A stretch of DNA of 54,408 nt from Acidimicrobiales bacterium (GCA_020628865.1 JAHDEJ010000015.1:1-54408); one strand, 5' to 3'; positions 16,564 to 26,591 are shown, counted from the stretch's first letter. Program-made: numbers and translations. Notes: generated from the sequence alone by a model not told the origin.

Positions 16564-18849
16564 TCAGCCGTTGATCGCCGACCACACCTTGCTCGGGCTG
16601 AGCGGCATGTCGATGTGGCGGACGCCGAGGTGCGCAATGGCGTCGAGCACGGCGTTGTGAATGGCCGGGGTCGACCCGATCGTGCCGGACTCGCCGATGC
16701 CTTTGGCGCCGAGCGGGTTGCGGAAGGTGGGCGTCTCGGTGTTCTCCGACTCGAAGGAGCAGAACTCGGACGCCGCCGGTATCGCGTAGTCGGCGAGGTT
16801 CGAGGTGACCGGGTTGCCGTACTCGTCGTACTGGATGCCCTCGAACAGCGCCTGGGCTGCGCCCTGTGCGATGCCGCCGTGCTGCTGGCCGGTGACGATC
16901 AGCGGGTTGAGGAGGCGGCCGGCGTCGTCGACGGCGATGTGGCGGAGCATCTCCACGCCGCCGGTCTGCGTGTCGACCTCGACGACCGACACGTGCGCAC
17001 CGAATGGGAAGGTCGCATCGGAGCCGTCGAAGTCCAGCTCGTGCTCGAGCCCGGCATCCATTCCCTCGGGCCGCTGGGCGTCATCCATCGAGGCTGCGTA
17101 GAGCTCGGCCCAGCTGACGGACTTGGCCGGCACGCCGGCGACGCCGAGCCCGCCGTCGGCCTTGACGATGTCTTCCGGCGCTGCCTCGAGCAGGTGGCCG
17201 GCGAGCTGCTGGGCCTTCTCGAACACGACCTCCGAGGCGACGTACATGGCCGAGCCGGCCGTCTGGAGTGACCGGGAACCCATCGTGCCCGCACCCTTCG
17301 GCACCTCGGCCGTGTCGGACTGCAGGATCGTGATGTCCTCCATGGGGACGCCGAGGTGGTCGGCGATGATCATCGAGAACGACGTGATGTGGCCCTGGCC
17401 GTGAGCGCTCGTCCCGACCCGACCGACGACCTTGCCGTCGTCGGTGATCTCGACCTTGCCGTACTCCACGTGGAGGCCAGCCGGCGCAGTCACCTCGACG
17501 TACGCGGAGACACCGATGCCGAGCTGCTTGTCGGCGCCGGATGCCCGCCGCTCGGCCTGCTCGGCCCGCAGGTCGGCATAGCCAGCCGATTCGAGGGCCC
17601 GGTCGAGGGCCATGGCGTACTCGCCGTTGTCGTAGTTGGCGCCGGAGTGGGTGGTGAACGGAAAGGAATCGGGGCTGATGAAGTTCTTCCGGCGAATCTC
17701 CGCCGGGTCCATGGAGAACTCCTGGGCGGCGAGGTCCATGAGACGCTCGAGCATCTGCGTGGCCTCGGGCCGGCCGGCGCCCCGGTAGGCCGCGATCGGT
17801 GTGGTGTTCGTGACGACGGAGTCGGCCGTGTATCGCACGGCCGGGATGTCGTACACGCCCTGAATCATCGTCTGGGTGAACGTGGTGAGGACGGCACCGA
17901 TGTTCGGGTAGCAGCCGCAATCGGCGACGACGTGCACGTCGAGGCCCGTGATCGTGCCATCGGCCGTGAAGCCCATCTTCGCATCGAGGATCATCGCCCG
18001 ACCCTGGAACATCGACACCATGTTCTCGCTGCGGGTCTCCGCCCACTTGACCGGCGTGCCCAAGGTCTTGGCGAGCAACGTCACGATGACGGTCTCGGGG
18101 TAGAGGCCGGCCTTCGAGCCGAACCCGCCGCCCATCGCCTTCGGGGTGGCCACACGAAGTTCCGGCAGTTCGATGCCGACGAGTTGCGACAGCTGACCGG
18201 CGATGGCCTGCGGGTTCTGGCTCGGCGCCCACACCATCATCGAGTCCTCGCATGGGATCGCGAGCGTGCCGTTCGGTTCGATCGGAACACCCGCGAGCCG
18301 CTGGCTTTCGATCTTGAGCTCGAGGACTCGATCTGCACCCTCGATGGCGGACCCCTCGCCGAGTTCGGTGTGGAAACAGACGTTGGTCTCGGCGTCGGGG
18401 AAGAGGAGCTCGGCATCGGGTGCGCCAGCGGCCTCCATGTCGAGCACGACGGGAAGCTCGTCGTAATCCACGAAGACCATCTCGGCGGCGTCAGCCGCCT
18501 GCTCGCGGGTCTCGGCAACGACAGCGGCGACGATGTCGCCGACCTGGCGGACACGCTCCTTGGCGAACAGCGGCCGCCCGAAGGCCGGATGCCCGAAGGC
18601 GAACGGCATGTCGGGAAACTCGGTGTTGTTCGCCGCGTAGACGCCGATGACCCCGGGCATCCCCTCGGCGTCACTGAGGTCGAGTTCTGCGATCGTGGCG
18701 TGGGCGATGGTCGAGCGAACGAAGTGGATATGGACCGTGCCTTCGGCCGCGATGTCGTCGAGGTAGAGCTCGGACCCCTGCAGGAGTGTCGGGTCCTCTC
18801 GCCGAACCACAGCGTTTCCGAGAATCGAACCTTCAGTGCCGACAGCCAT
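16564..18849 (-). CDS. Form II CoxL-like molybdenum hydroxylase large subunit (xanthine dehydrogenase family)
   Basis: 761 residues, full length for the Mo-binding subunit of the xanthine oxidase family. A354-YRGAGR-360 is the form II (putative) signature, whereas true CO dehydrogenase large subunits carry AYRCSFR. E720 in GAKGIGESG is the expected catalytic glutamate, and KAMGGGFGSK and GTSAHGQGH are cofactor-binding segments. It probably hydroxylates an aldehyde, purine or other small molecule rather than oxidising CO. The FAD (CoxM) and 2Fe-2S (CoxS) partner subunits are not adjacent: upstream lies a divergent gene and downstream the AhpD-like selenoprotein, ten bases away. It must borrow partners encoded elsewhere. 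Confidence 0.88.
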   Translation of the reverse strand: MAVGTEGSILGNAVVRREDPTLLQGSELYLDDIAAEGTVHIHFVRSTIAHATIAELDLSDAEGMPGVIGVYAANNTEFPDMPFAFGHPAFGRPLFAKERVRQVGDIVAAVVAETREQAADAAEMVFVDYDELPVVLDMEAAGAPDAELLFPDAETNVCFHTELGEGSAIEGADRVLELKIESQRLAGVPIEPNGTLAIPCEDSMMVWAPSQNPQAIAGQLSQLVGIELPELRVATPKAMGGGFGSKAGLYPETVIVTLLAKTLGTPVKWAETRSENMVSMFQGRAMILDAKMGFTADGTITGLDVHVVADCGCYPNIGAVLTTFTQTMIQGVYDIPAVRYTADSVVTNTTPIAAYRGAGRPEATQMLERLMDLAAQEFSMDPAEIRRKNFISPDSFPFTTHSGANYDNGEYAMALDRALESAGYADLRAEQAERRASGADKQLGIGVSAYVEVTAPAGLHVEYGKVEITDDGKVVGRVGTSAHGQGHITSFSMIIADHLGVPMEDITILQSDTAEVPKGAGTMGSRSLQTAGSAMYVASEVVFEKAQQLAGHLLEAAPEDIVKADGGLGVAGVPAKSVSWAELYAASMDDAQRPEGMDAGLEHELDFDGSDATFPFGAHVSVVEVDTQTGGVEMLRHIAVDDAGRLLNPLIVTGQQHGGIAQGAAQALFEGIQYDEYGNPVTSNLADYAIPAASEFCSFESENTETPTFRNPLGAKGIGESGTIGSTPAIHNAVLDAIAHLGVRHIDMPLSPSKVWSAING

Positions 18850-18960
18850 TGACGCTCCTGATCGTGTGGTCTGACGACTCGTCAGACGTGCCCGTTGTCA
18901 CCGTAGTCCGAAGGCTGCGTTACCGGGAACCCAAACGTCCGGGCACGTGGGAACGATTGC

Positions 18961-18966
18961 TAGCGT
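18961..18966 (+). promoter_or_regulatory. -10 element of a leaderless FAH-family transcript
   Basis: TAGCGT, six bases, then ATG at 18973; the same hexamer and spacing as in front of the glycosyltransferase at 10886. Confidence 0.45.
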
Positions 18967-18972
18967 GGCGAC

Positions 18973-19794
18973 ATGCAGCTGGGAACGATCCGCCACCAGG
19001 GAGCCACGAGGGCCGTTCGAGTCGAGGGAGACGACCTCGTCGTACTCGATCCGCCCGACGTCCGATCGCTCCTGGCCACGGGTGGCGACCCATCGGGGGA
19101 CGGTCCGCTCGTCGCGGCAGCCGAAGCCGACTGGGCGCCCCTCGTTCCCCAGCCCGACAAGATCATCTGCGTCGGCCTGAACTACCGGGACCACATCCTC
19201 GAGATGGGACGGGAACTCCCGAGCCACCCGACCTGCTTCGCGAAGTTCAGCGGCGCGCTCATCGGTGCGAACGACGACATCCATCTTCCGCCCGCCGACG
19301 TGTCGACGTCCGTCGACTGGGAGGTCGAGCTCTGCATCGTGATCGGATCCGGCGGCCGGAACATTGCGGCAGCCGAAGCTCTGGATCACGTTGCGGGCTA
19401 CACCGTGCTCAACGACATCTCCGTCCGCGATTGGCAGCGGCGGACGATCCAGTTTCTCGCTGGCAAGACCTTCGAACACACCACCCCGGTCGGCCCGACG
19501 ATGACGACCGTGGATGTGCTGGGCGATGCTTCGGGGCTCGAGGTCGAGACCCTCGTTGACGGCGTGTCGAAGCAGCATTCGACGACCGACCAGCTCGTGT
19601 TCGGCGTACGGGATCTCGTGGCGGATCTCTCCACCATCATCACCCTCCAGCCCGGCGACCTGATCGCCACCGGCACGCCGGGAGGCGTGGGCGCCGCCCG
19701 CACACCCCCGGAGTTCCTGCAGCCGGGGCAGGAAGTCGTGACGCGCATCGAGGGAATCGGCGAGCTCCGCAACCAATGTGTGCGGGCTGGTTGA
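18973..19794 (+). CDS. Fumarylacetoacetate hydrolase-family protein
   Basis: 273 residues. The FAH fold begins near residue 60 (KIICVGLNYRDHILEMG). The metal ligands fall in DWEVELCIVIG (acidic residues about 115-120) and the later YTVLNDISVRDWQ. TGTPGGVGAAR is the conserved glycine-rich loop, and GKTFEHTTPVGP and LITLQPGDLIATG-type segments also match. Members hydrolyse C-C bonds or decarboxylate or isomerise 2-oxoacids in aromatic-ring catabolism. No ring-cleavage genes are near, so the substrate is open. The start is supported by the leaderless -10 six bases before it. Confidence 0.88.
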   Translation: MQLGTIRHQGATRAVRVEGDDLVVLDPPDVRSLLATGGDPSGDGPLVAAAEADWAPLVPQPDKIICVGLNYRDHILEMGRELPSHPTCFAKFSGALIGANDDIHLPPADVSTSVDWEVELCIVIGSGGRNIAAAEALDHVAGYTVLNDISVRDWQRRTIQFLAGKTFEHTTPVGPTMTTVDVLGDASGLEVETLVDGVSKQHSTTDQLVFGVRDLVADLSTIITLQPGDLIATGTPGGVGAARTPPEFLQPGQEVVTRIEGIGELRNQCVRAG

Positions 19795-19831
19795 TCGGGA
19801 ATCCTCAGGCCGATCAACCGGTTTCCGTTCG

Positions 19832-20830
19832 GTGAACACCCAACGCAAGGCCACCATCGAACGACGAGTCCGGACGATCCCCTCAATGCTCGGCGCCACC
19901 TTCGTGGCCTTTGCCGGCCTGCCCGTCCTCCTCCCCGTTGCGATCGTCCGGGATCTGAGTCGGGGGAAGCTCCGCTTCCCGACGGCACGAACGTACGGCT
20001 TCCTCCTGCAGTACCTCTTCAACGATTCGGTGGAGATCCTGCTCGCTCCCCTGCTCTGGGTTCAGGCGAGCTTCGGCCGGCGACTCGACAGCGCCGCCTC
20101 GATCGAACGCCACACCCGGCTGCAACAGTGGAGCCTCGACCTGCTCGAACGTCGGGCAGCGCAGCTTCTGGGGCTGCGAGTGCACCTGAACGACGACGCC
20201 ATTGCGACGGCACGGACCGGCCCAGTCGTGGTGATCAGTCGCCACGTAAGCCTGTTCGACTCCACGCTCCCGGGGCTGCTGTGTGGTCGTGCCGGTCTTC
20301 GGGCTCGGGGCGTCATCATGGCCGAGCTGCTTGCCGACCCCGGGTTCGATCTGATCTATGGACGCATCGGGTCCGTCTTCATTCCCCGGGACGACGGCGC
20401 CGCAGCGATCGAGGCAATCGCTTCGATGACCCACCACGCCGACGACGAATCCGCGTTCATCATCTACCCCGAAGGTCGGCTCTTCACCCCAGCCGTCTCG
20501 GAGCGCACGATGTCTCGCCTGGCGGCCAAGGACCCCGAGCGAGCCAGGCGTCTCGCCAAGCTGGACCGAATGCTGCCGCCGCGAGCGGGCGGCCTGTTCG
20601 CGCTCCTCGATTCGATCCCCGAAGCCGACTTGGTCGTCGTGGACCATGCCGGACTCGATGATCTCCCCACGCTGACGGCGCTGACCGACTCCGCGCCGTT
20701 GGACAGGACGATCACGGTCACGGCTCGCCGCATTCCGCGAGCAGAGATCCCAAAATCAGGGGACGATCGGGAGCGGTGGCTGGACGAGCTTTGGCTGGCG
20801 TGGAACGAGGAGCTCAGCGGACGGGATTGA
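19832..20830 (+). CDS. 1-acyl-sn-glycerol-3-phosphate acyltransferase-like (PlsC) protein
   Basis: 332 residues from a GTG at 19832. SRHVSLFDS supplies the H-x4-D acyltransferase motif (residues about 135-140), and IIYPEGRLFTP is the FPEGT-like substrate motif. A hydrophobic N-terminal region (LGATFVAFAGLPVLLPVAIV) should anchor it at the membrane. It would acylate lysophosphatidate or a similar lipid. The protein is longer than minimal PlsC, with a charged insertion after the second motif (SRLAAKDPERARRLAKLDR). The frame is open upstream to 19778, but that part overlaps the FAH gene. It ends 17 bases inside the convergent Lrp gene. Confidence 0.8.
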   Translation: MNTQRKATIERRVRTIPSMLGATFVAFAGLPVLLPVAIVRDLSRGKLRFPTARTYGFLLQYLFNDSVEILLAPLLWVQASFGRRLDSAASIERHTRLQQWSLDLLERRAAQLLGLRVHLNDDAIATARTGPVVVISRHVSLFDSTLPGLLCGRAGLRARGVIMAELLADPGFDLIYGRIGSVFIPRDDGAAAIEAIASMTHHADDESAFIIYPEGRLFTPAVSERTMSRLAAKDPERARRLAKLDRMLPPRAGGLFALLDSIPEADLVVVDHAGLDDLPTLTALTDSAPLDRTITVTARRIPRAEIPKSGDDRERWLDELWLAWNEELSGRD

Positions 20831-21287
20831 GAACGGGCTTGCGTCGGCGTTCGAAGACGATCACGGTCTGCTCATCACTGACCCCTTCGAAGCTGGCGAT
20901 GTTCTCCAACACGACGCTGCGCAGGTGATCGATCGACGCCACGCTCAACTCGACTTGCAGGTCGTAGGGACCAGTCAGCAGCGTGATGGCCACGACACCA
21001 TCGAGCGCCCAGAGCGACTCGATGAACCGCTCGACCAGCGCTTCCGACTTCGGCGACAGTCGCACGGAAACGAGCGCACCGACACGACGGCCGAGCGCCC
21101 GCGGATCGACATCGGCGTGATACCCGCAGATGACGGCTGCCTCTTCGAGTTCACGAATCCGAGTGAGCGAAGTGGACGGCGCCACTCCCGCTGCGGAAGC
21201 GATCGCCTTGTTCGACCTCCGAGCATCTGACTGCAGCGCGGCCAATATCGCATGGTCGATCTCGTCCATATTCGGGAAAGCTTCCAT
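20814..21287 (-). CDS. Lrp/AsnC-family transcriptional regulator
   Basis: 157 residues from the ATG at 21285-21287 (an ATG at 21267-21269 is equally usable). An AsnC-type HTH (DEIDHAILAALQSDARRSNK then GVAPSTSLTRIRELE) is followed by the RAM/ligand domain with LTGPYDLQVELSV. It diverges from the indolepyruvate:ferredoxin oxidoreductase gene across about 74 bases, so control of that gene by an amino acid or 2-oxoacid is likely. The 3' end overlaps the acyltransferase gene. Confidence 0.88.
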   Translation of the reverse strand: MEAFPNMDEIDHAILAALQSDARRSNKAIASAAGVAPSTSLTRIRELEEAAVICGYHADVDPRALGRRVGALVSVRLSPKSEALVERFIESLWALDGVVAITLLTGPYDLQVELSVASIDHLRSVVLENIASFEGVSDEQTVIVFERRRKPVLNPVR

Positions 21288-21360
21288 TTGACCAGCATAT
21301 GTTCGGTTCACTGGACGATCACAGGAGAACTGCGAGAGCATCGATCATTCAGCGGAACCC

Positions 21361-24300
21361 ATGGAGAGCTTGATGACGTCGCCCGTGCTGCCCTATCGCC
21401 TCGAAGACCGGTACGAGCGTGAGGACGGCCGGGTGCACCTGACCGGCATCCAGGCGCTTGCCCGGATCTGCGTCGAGCAGCTTCGGATGGACCGGGCCGC
21501 AGGCCTGCGCACCGCGGCGCTGCTCTCCGGCTACCCGGGCTCACCGCTGGGCGGTTTCGACATGGAGGTCGGCCGGCTGCTCCGCCAGGTGACCGACCTG
21601 CCGATTGTCCACCAGCCTGCGGTCAACGAGGAGTTGGGGGCGAGCGCAGTGATGGGTTCGCAGCTTGCGGCCGCACGCCCCGACGCGAAGCACGATGGCG
21701 TGGTCGGGTTCTGGTACGGCAAGGCACCCGGGCTGGACCGGGCCACCGACGCCATCCGCCACGGCGTGTTCGCCGGCACCGCCCGACACAGCGGCGCGGT
21801 GGCGCTGGTCGGCGACGACCCGATGGCCAAGTCCTCGACGATGCCGTCGTCGTCGGACGCAGCACTCATCAGCCTCCACATGCCCATCCTCTATCCGGGC
21901 ACCGCGCAGGAGTGCCTGGAGCTCGGACTGCACGCGGTCGCGATCAGCCGAGCGTCGGGGCTCTGGTCGGCCATGAAGATCGTGACCCCGGTCGCCGATG
22001 GCGGTGGCACCGTCGACCTTCCTGTGCTCGACGAGCCGCCGATCCTGCCCGAGCTGGAGGTCGACGGCGTGCCGTGGCGGAACACGCCGAGCGCCGTCTT
22101 CCTCGGCCCACGAATGGTCGATGTCGAGCGCGAATTCCACGAGGTTCGTTCGGTGCTCGCCCATCGATATGGGGCCGAGAACAAGCTGAACCGCGTCACC
22201 GTCGACCCCGAAGACGCCTGGGTCGGGCTGGTGGCCACCGGGTTCACGTACCACCAGTTGCTCGATGCGCTTCGCCGGCTTGGCTTCGCCAACGAAGACG
22301 AGCTCGCTGCGGCCGGCATCCGCCTGCTGCAGCTTCGGATGCCGGTGCCGTTCGACCGCGACCTCGTTCGCCACTTCGCTCGGGGCCTACAAGAGATCGT
22401 CGTGGTCGAGGAGAAGAACCCCTCACTCGAGTGGCTGATCAAGGACGCCCTCTACGGCACGGCGTCGCCCCCTCGGGTGCTCGGCAAGACGCACGAAGAC
22501 GGCCGGCAGCTGATGCGCATGTGGGGCCGCCTCGACGCCGATGCGATCGCGCCCGGCCTTCGGGAACGGCTGGCAGCGAAACTCGATCAACGCATGACCC
22601 CTGCGGCCACCGTGGCGCCGCCGAAGAAGCGGACGCGCATCCCGCTCTCCGTCAACCGCACGCCCTTCTTCTGCTCGGGATGCCCGCACAACTGGGGGAC
22701 GAAGGTACCGGAGGGAACGCTGGTGGGGGCCGGCACCGGCTGTCACGGCATGTCGCTTCTCATGGATCCCGAACGCGTCGGCGAGACCATCGGCATCACT
22801 GCGATGGGCAACGAGGGGGCGCACTGGATCGGCATGTCGCCGTTCGTGGACACGCAGCACATCGTGCAGAACTTCGGCGACGGCACGTTCTTCCACTCGG
22901 GCCAGCTTGCGGTGCAGGCGGCCATTGGCGCGGGCGCCGACATCACCTTCAAAATCCTCTACAACGACACCGTCGCCATGACCGGAGGCCAAGACGCCAC
23001 CCACCAGATCGGCGTGCCCGCGTTGTGCCGGGCGCTGCTCGCCCATGGCGTCGCCCGCGTGCTGGTCACCACGGACGATGTGAAGGGCTACGACCGGCGG
23101 GCCCTGCCCGACGGAGTCGACCTCTGGGACCGCACCCGAATTCTCGAGGCGCAAGATCTGCTCGCCGACGTGCCCGGCGTGACGGTCCTCATCCACCATC
23201 AGGGCTGTGCTGCCGAACTTCGCCGAGATCGCAAGCGTGGTCGCATCGAGACTCCGACGGAACGCATCGTCATCAACCATCGCATCTGCGAGGGATGTGG
23301 CGACTGCGGCGACGTGAGCAACTGCTTGTCGGTCCAGCCGCTCGACACCCCGCTCGGCCGCAAGACGACGATCGATCAGGCCAGCTGCAACATCGATCGC
23401 TCCTGCCTTCAGGGCGACTGCCCGTCGTTCATGACGGTCCAGGTCACACCGGGCTCGAGTACCGCATCCGACGGCGCACCTGCCGTGCCAGCGCCGCCGA
23501 CGAGCGACCGCCGGCACGTGGCACTGCGGCTCGCAGGCATCGGAGGAACCGGCGTGGTGACCGTTGCACAGATTCTGGCGACAGCAGCGATGTTCGATGG
23601 GTGGGATGTGCAGGGGCTGGACCAGACCGGCCTCTCACAGAAGGCAGGTCCGGTGGTCTCGGACCTGGTGCTCACCCGCCAGGGAGCGACCGCCTCGAAC
23701 GTGATCGGCGCCGGTGAAGCCGACGCCGTCATCGCGTTCGACCAGATGGTCGCGGCCAGCGACCGCGTCGTCGGGGTCATGGGCCCGGCGACGCGGGTCG
23801 TCGGTTCCACTCACCAGACCCCGACCGGAGCGATCGTCGCCGATCCGTCGATCCCCTACCCCGCCGCCGCCGATTTCGACGAGCGACTCTCTCGCGGGCA
23901 GGAGGCTCCCGATCGGTGGATGAACGCCGCCGACCTCGCCGAGCGACTGGCCGGCTCGCCTGCGGCGGCGAATGTGTTCGTGCTCGGCGCTGCCGTCCAA
24001 GTGGGCGCGGTCCCGATCGCCGTCGACCACATCGAAGAGGCGATCCGGCTCAACGGGGTGGCCGTCGATGCCAACCTCGCTGCGCTCGGTTGGGGGCGGG
24101 CATGGGCCGCGGATCCCGCGGCGGTGGAGGCAACGGCCAGACGCCACGGAACGGGAGCCCCGGAGGTGGTGGTCGCCGACCTCCCGGACGACCTCCAGCG
24201 CCGGATCGACGCTCTGCCGTCCGCCGTTCGCGAGCATGTGCAGATTCGGACGGCCGATCTTGTCGAGTGGCAGGACGCCGCATGGGCGGCTCGCTTCCTG

Positions 24301-24849
24301 GCGACCATCGAGCGCATCGCTGCCGCCGAAGAGACCGCTGTTGCGGGCTCCGTCGACCTGACCAGGTCGGCGGCTCATGGTCTCCACCGGTTCATGGCCT
24401 ACAAGGACGAATACGAGGTGGCGCGGCTCATGGTGGCGCCGGAAGCCCAGCAGTCCGTCCGAGCAGCCGGGGGCAAGGTGTCGACAATGGCTTTCCACCT
24501 GCATCCCCCGCTACTGCGAGCGATTGGGGTCGACCGCAAGCTTCGGTTCACCGCCCGCTCCCGACGCTCCTTCGCCCTGCTTGCGAAAGGAAAGCGCCTT
24601 CGGGGCACGATTGCGGACCCGTTCGGGCGGGCGGAGGTCCGTCGAGTCGAGCGTGAGCTCATCGACGAGTACGAGCAGCTCCTCGACACGTTGCTCGCCG
24701 GACTCCGGGCCGAGCCATCAGCCGATCGCTTGCAACAGGCCGTGGAGATCGCCGATCTCGCCGACTCGGTCCGCGGGTTCGAGGACCTGAAGCTCCGCCG
24801 AGCCGCCGAGTACCGATCGACCGTCGCCGCCGCCCTCCAGCACTGGTAG
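21361..24849 (+). CDS. Indolepyruvate:ferredoxin oxidoreductase, fused subunits
   Basis: 1162 residues, the length of the fused IorA/IorB-type enzyme of actinobacteria and proteobacteria. It begins with a 2-oxoacid:acceptor pyrimidine-binding domain (ALLSGYPGSPLGGFDMEV). A TPP-binding domain (GAGTGCHGMSLLM and AMGNEGAHWIG) follows, then a cysteine cluster region (ICEGCGDCGDVSNC, C-x4-C-x4-C) and a C-terminal gamma domain (LAGIGGTGVVTVAQIL, from about residue 723). It oxidatively decarboxylates aryl- or branched-chain 2-oxoacids to acyl-CoA, reducing ferredoxin. The adjacent divergent Lrp regulator fits amino-acid catabolism. It is oxygen-sensitive chemistry, but the fused form is common in aerobes. 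Confidence 0.92.
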   Translation: MESLMTSPVLPYRLEDRYEREDGRVHLTGIQALARICVEQLRMDRAAGLRTAALLSGYPGSPLGGFDMEVGRLLRQVTDLPIVHQPAVNEELGASAVMGSQLAAARPDAKHDGVVGFWYGKAPGLDRATDAIRHGVFAGTARHSGAVALVGDDPMAKSSTMPSSSDAALISLHMPILYPGTAQECLELGLHAVAISRASGLWSAMKIVTPVADGGGTVDLPVLDEPPILPELEVDGVPWRNTPSAVFLGPRMVDVEREFHEVRSVLAHRYGAENKLNRVTVDPEDAWVGLVATGFTYHQLLDALRRLGFANEDELAAAGIRLLQLRMPVPFDRDLVRHFARGLQEIVVVEEKNPSLEWLIKDALYGTASPPRVLGKTHEDGRQLMRMWGRLDADAIAPGLRERLAAKLDQRMTPAATVAPPKKRTRIPLSVNRTPFFCSGCPHNWGTKVPEGTLVGAGTGCHGMSLLMDPERVGETIGITAMGNEGAHWIGMSPFVDTQHIVQNFGDGTFFHSGQLAVQAAIGAGADITFKILYNDTVAMTGGQDATHQIGVPALCRALLAHGVARVLVTTDDVKGYDRRALPDGVDLWDRTRILEAQDLLADVPGVTVLIHHQGCAAELRRDRKRGRIETPTERIVINHRICEGCGDCGDVSNCLSVQPLDTPLGRKTTIDQASCNIDRSCLQGDCPSFMTVQVTPGSSTASDGAPAVPAPPTSDRRHVALRLAGIGGTGVVTVAQILATAAMFDGWDVQGLDQTGLSQKAGPVVSDLVLTRQGATASNVIGAGEADAVIAFDQMVAASDRVVGVMGPATRVVGSTHQTPTGAIVADPSIPYPAAADFDERLSRGQEAPDRWMNAADLAERLAGSPAAANVFVLGAAVQVGAVPIAVDHIEEAIRLNGVAVDANLAALGWGRAWAADPAAVEATARRHGTGAPEVVVADLPDDLQRRIDALPSAVREHVQIRTADLVEWQDAAWAARFLATIERIAAAEETAVAGSVDLTRSAAHGLHRFMAYKDEYEVARLMVAPEAQQSVRAAGGKVSTMAFHLHPPLLRAIGVDRKLRFTARSRRSFALLAKGKRLRGTIADPFGRAEVRRVERELIDEYEQLLDTLLAGLRAEPSADRLQQAVEIADLADSVRGFEDLKLRRAAEYRSTVAAALQHW

Positions 24850-24915
24850 ACGCGCCTGACGCGTTCGGGGGCGCTCCCCGGTGACTCCTCGCCGGAGCAT
24901 GCCCATTCTGGAGAC

Positions 24916-26532
24916 ATGACCTCTTCTACGCCTCCGAATCGGCCGCTTGCCGTGGTCCTGCTCGTTCCGATCCTGATCGCCGTGCTCGTCGCTGCCGCGT
25001 GCACGAACGCACCGTCCGACGTCGCCACAGAGGATCCGAGCGAGGCCGTTGACACTCCCATCGATGAGAGCAGCACAACGACCCCGTCGCCGACGACCGT
25101 CGCAGACTCGCCGGACGAGACGGACACATCCGTCGTGCCGGCCGCGCTCGAGATCGACGACGACGGTTGGTTTCCGTGGATCTTCCCGTCGCCCACCCTC
25201 TCCTGGTACGAGGACGGCTGTCCGGCACCCGAGGACGTGGCCCGCAACTTCATGTCCAACTTCTTCGATGAATCCGACCCCGTACTCAGCTCACTGAGCG
25301 CGTCTTCCTCCCCCGACCATCGCCGCTACCTTGTGCACATGCGCGGCGAGGGTGGTGCGCCCGTCGAGACCGGCACGGTGCTCGAGTTCGCCCGGGTCGA
25401 CCTCGACATCGTCGACTGCGACGCGTGGGTCATCGTCTCTGCCAGTTCGGACTCAGTCACCATCGACAGCGTCGAATTCTCTGGTGGAGACGATCGAACG
25501 CTGGTCGAGATCGCAGGCGTCGGCACCGGCTTCGAAGCCCTCATCGATCTCCGGGTGCACGACGAGTCGTTCCGAGTCGTCGCCGACGGATTCGCCATGG
25601 GTGGCGCCTACGAGGTGCAGCCGTTCACAGGGACTGCCGGCTTCGTGGACATGCCGATCGATCCGAACCTGATCGTGATCGGCTCGAGCAGCAACCCCGC
25701 CGACGGGGCGACGCCGAAGTTCGCAGCGGTGAAGGCTCGCTGCTGTGGCGCAGAAACCGTTGTCGTGCCCGTATCGACGGCCGAATCGGTGGCGCTGGCA
25801 GTCGTGGGCGTCGAGGCCGACGACACGCTCAATGTTCGATCGGGGCCGGGCGTTGGCAACGACGTGGTCGGCGAACTCTCCCCCTTCTTCGTGGGGGCAC
25901 GGTGGTTGGACGACGACCCCGTGCCGGTTGGCTCCGACGTCTGGATCCCGATTGCGACCGACCGGTTCAGCGGATGGGTGAACGCCCGTTTCGTGACGCC
26001 GGTTGAAGCGGATGGTCCGGTGACCGATGCATTACTGAACGCGGTCAGGGAAGTTCGAATCGCACTCTCGTCGAACGCGGCCCATCAGCGGATGGCCGAC
26101 CTTTCGTTCGACTACTTCGGCGACGAGGTTGCGGTGTCGACCGATGCGTTCGTGTCGCCTGACGACCAGCGGCTGACGGCGGACGACTTCCTTGGCGCCG
26201 GCTCCGATTCGGATCTCGACCGACAGTGGGGCATCACGGACGGCGAAGGTTCGCCGATCGTCGCCACGATCGCCGAGCACCTCGCCGGATACGCCTCGTC
26301 GCCCGCCCTGGCGAGCACGGATCGGATCGCCGTGGATCAGCGTCTGCGCTCATCGAACACGATCGACAATCTCGCAGACGTCTTCCCGAGCGCAACGGTG
26401 GTGGAGCTGCACCATGAGGGCGGCACGGGCGAGTCGGCCGACTTCCAGTGGGGAACGATTCGCCTCGCCTTCGACCCGACGGATTCCGGCCCCCGCCTCG
26501 TCGCCATCGTCGCCGACAACTGGACGATCTGA
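24916..26532 (+). CDS. Lipoprotein with SH3-type domain
   Basis: 538 residues. A lipobox (LVAAAC, Cys29) follows a single hydrophobic helix, then a Thr/Ser/Asp-rich linker (about residues 33-75). A first beta domain spans about 85-240, and VEADDTLNVRSGPGVGNDVV (near residue 300) is a bacterial SH3 (SH3b) domain like those in wall-binding proteins. The C-terminal 170 residues match nothing recognised. The protein should sit on the outer face of the membrane and contact peptidoglycan. CATTCT-N6-ATG just before the start may be a leaderless promoter; GGAG nearby is an alternative ribosome site. Confidence 0.75.
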   Translation: MTSSTPPNRPLAVVLLVPILIAVLVAAACTNAPSDVATEDPSEAVDTPIDESSTTTPSPTTVADSPDETDTSVVPAALEIDDDGWFPWIFPSPTLSWYEDGCPAPEDVARNFMSNFFDESDPVLSSLSASSSPDHRRYLVHMRGEGGAPVETGTVLEFARVDLDIVDCDAWVIVSASSDSVTIDSVEFSGGDDRTLVEIAGVGTGFEALIDLRVHDESFRVVADGFAMGGAYEVQPFTGTAGFVDMPIDPNLIVIGSSSNPADGATPKFAAVKARCCGAETVVVPVSTAESVALAVVGVEADDTLNVRSGPGVGNDVVGELSPFFVGARWLDDDPVPVGSDVWIPIATDRFSGWVNARFVTPVEADGPVTDALLNAVREVRIALSSNAAHQRMADLSFDYFGDEVAVSTDAFVSPDDQRLTADDFLGAGSDSDLDRQWGITDGEGSPIVATIAEHLAGYASSPALASTDRIAVDQRLRSSNTIDNLADVFPSATVVELHHEGGTGESADFQWGTIRLAFDPTDSGPRLVAIVADNWTI

Positions 26533-26591
26533 CAACGACGCCCACCCAACCTTTTCGTGACAACGGTGCCCCGCAGCGCCGACAGCCAAAC

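Noticed and set aside
16564-18849. Aerobic CO dehydrogenase
   Set aside because: The active-site loop is AYRGAGR rather than AYRCSFR, and CoxM/CoxS genes are missing nearby.
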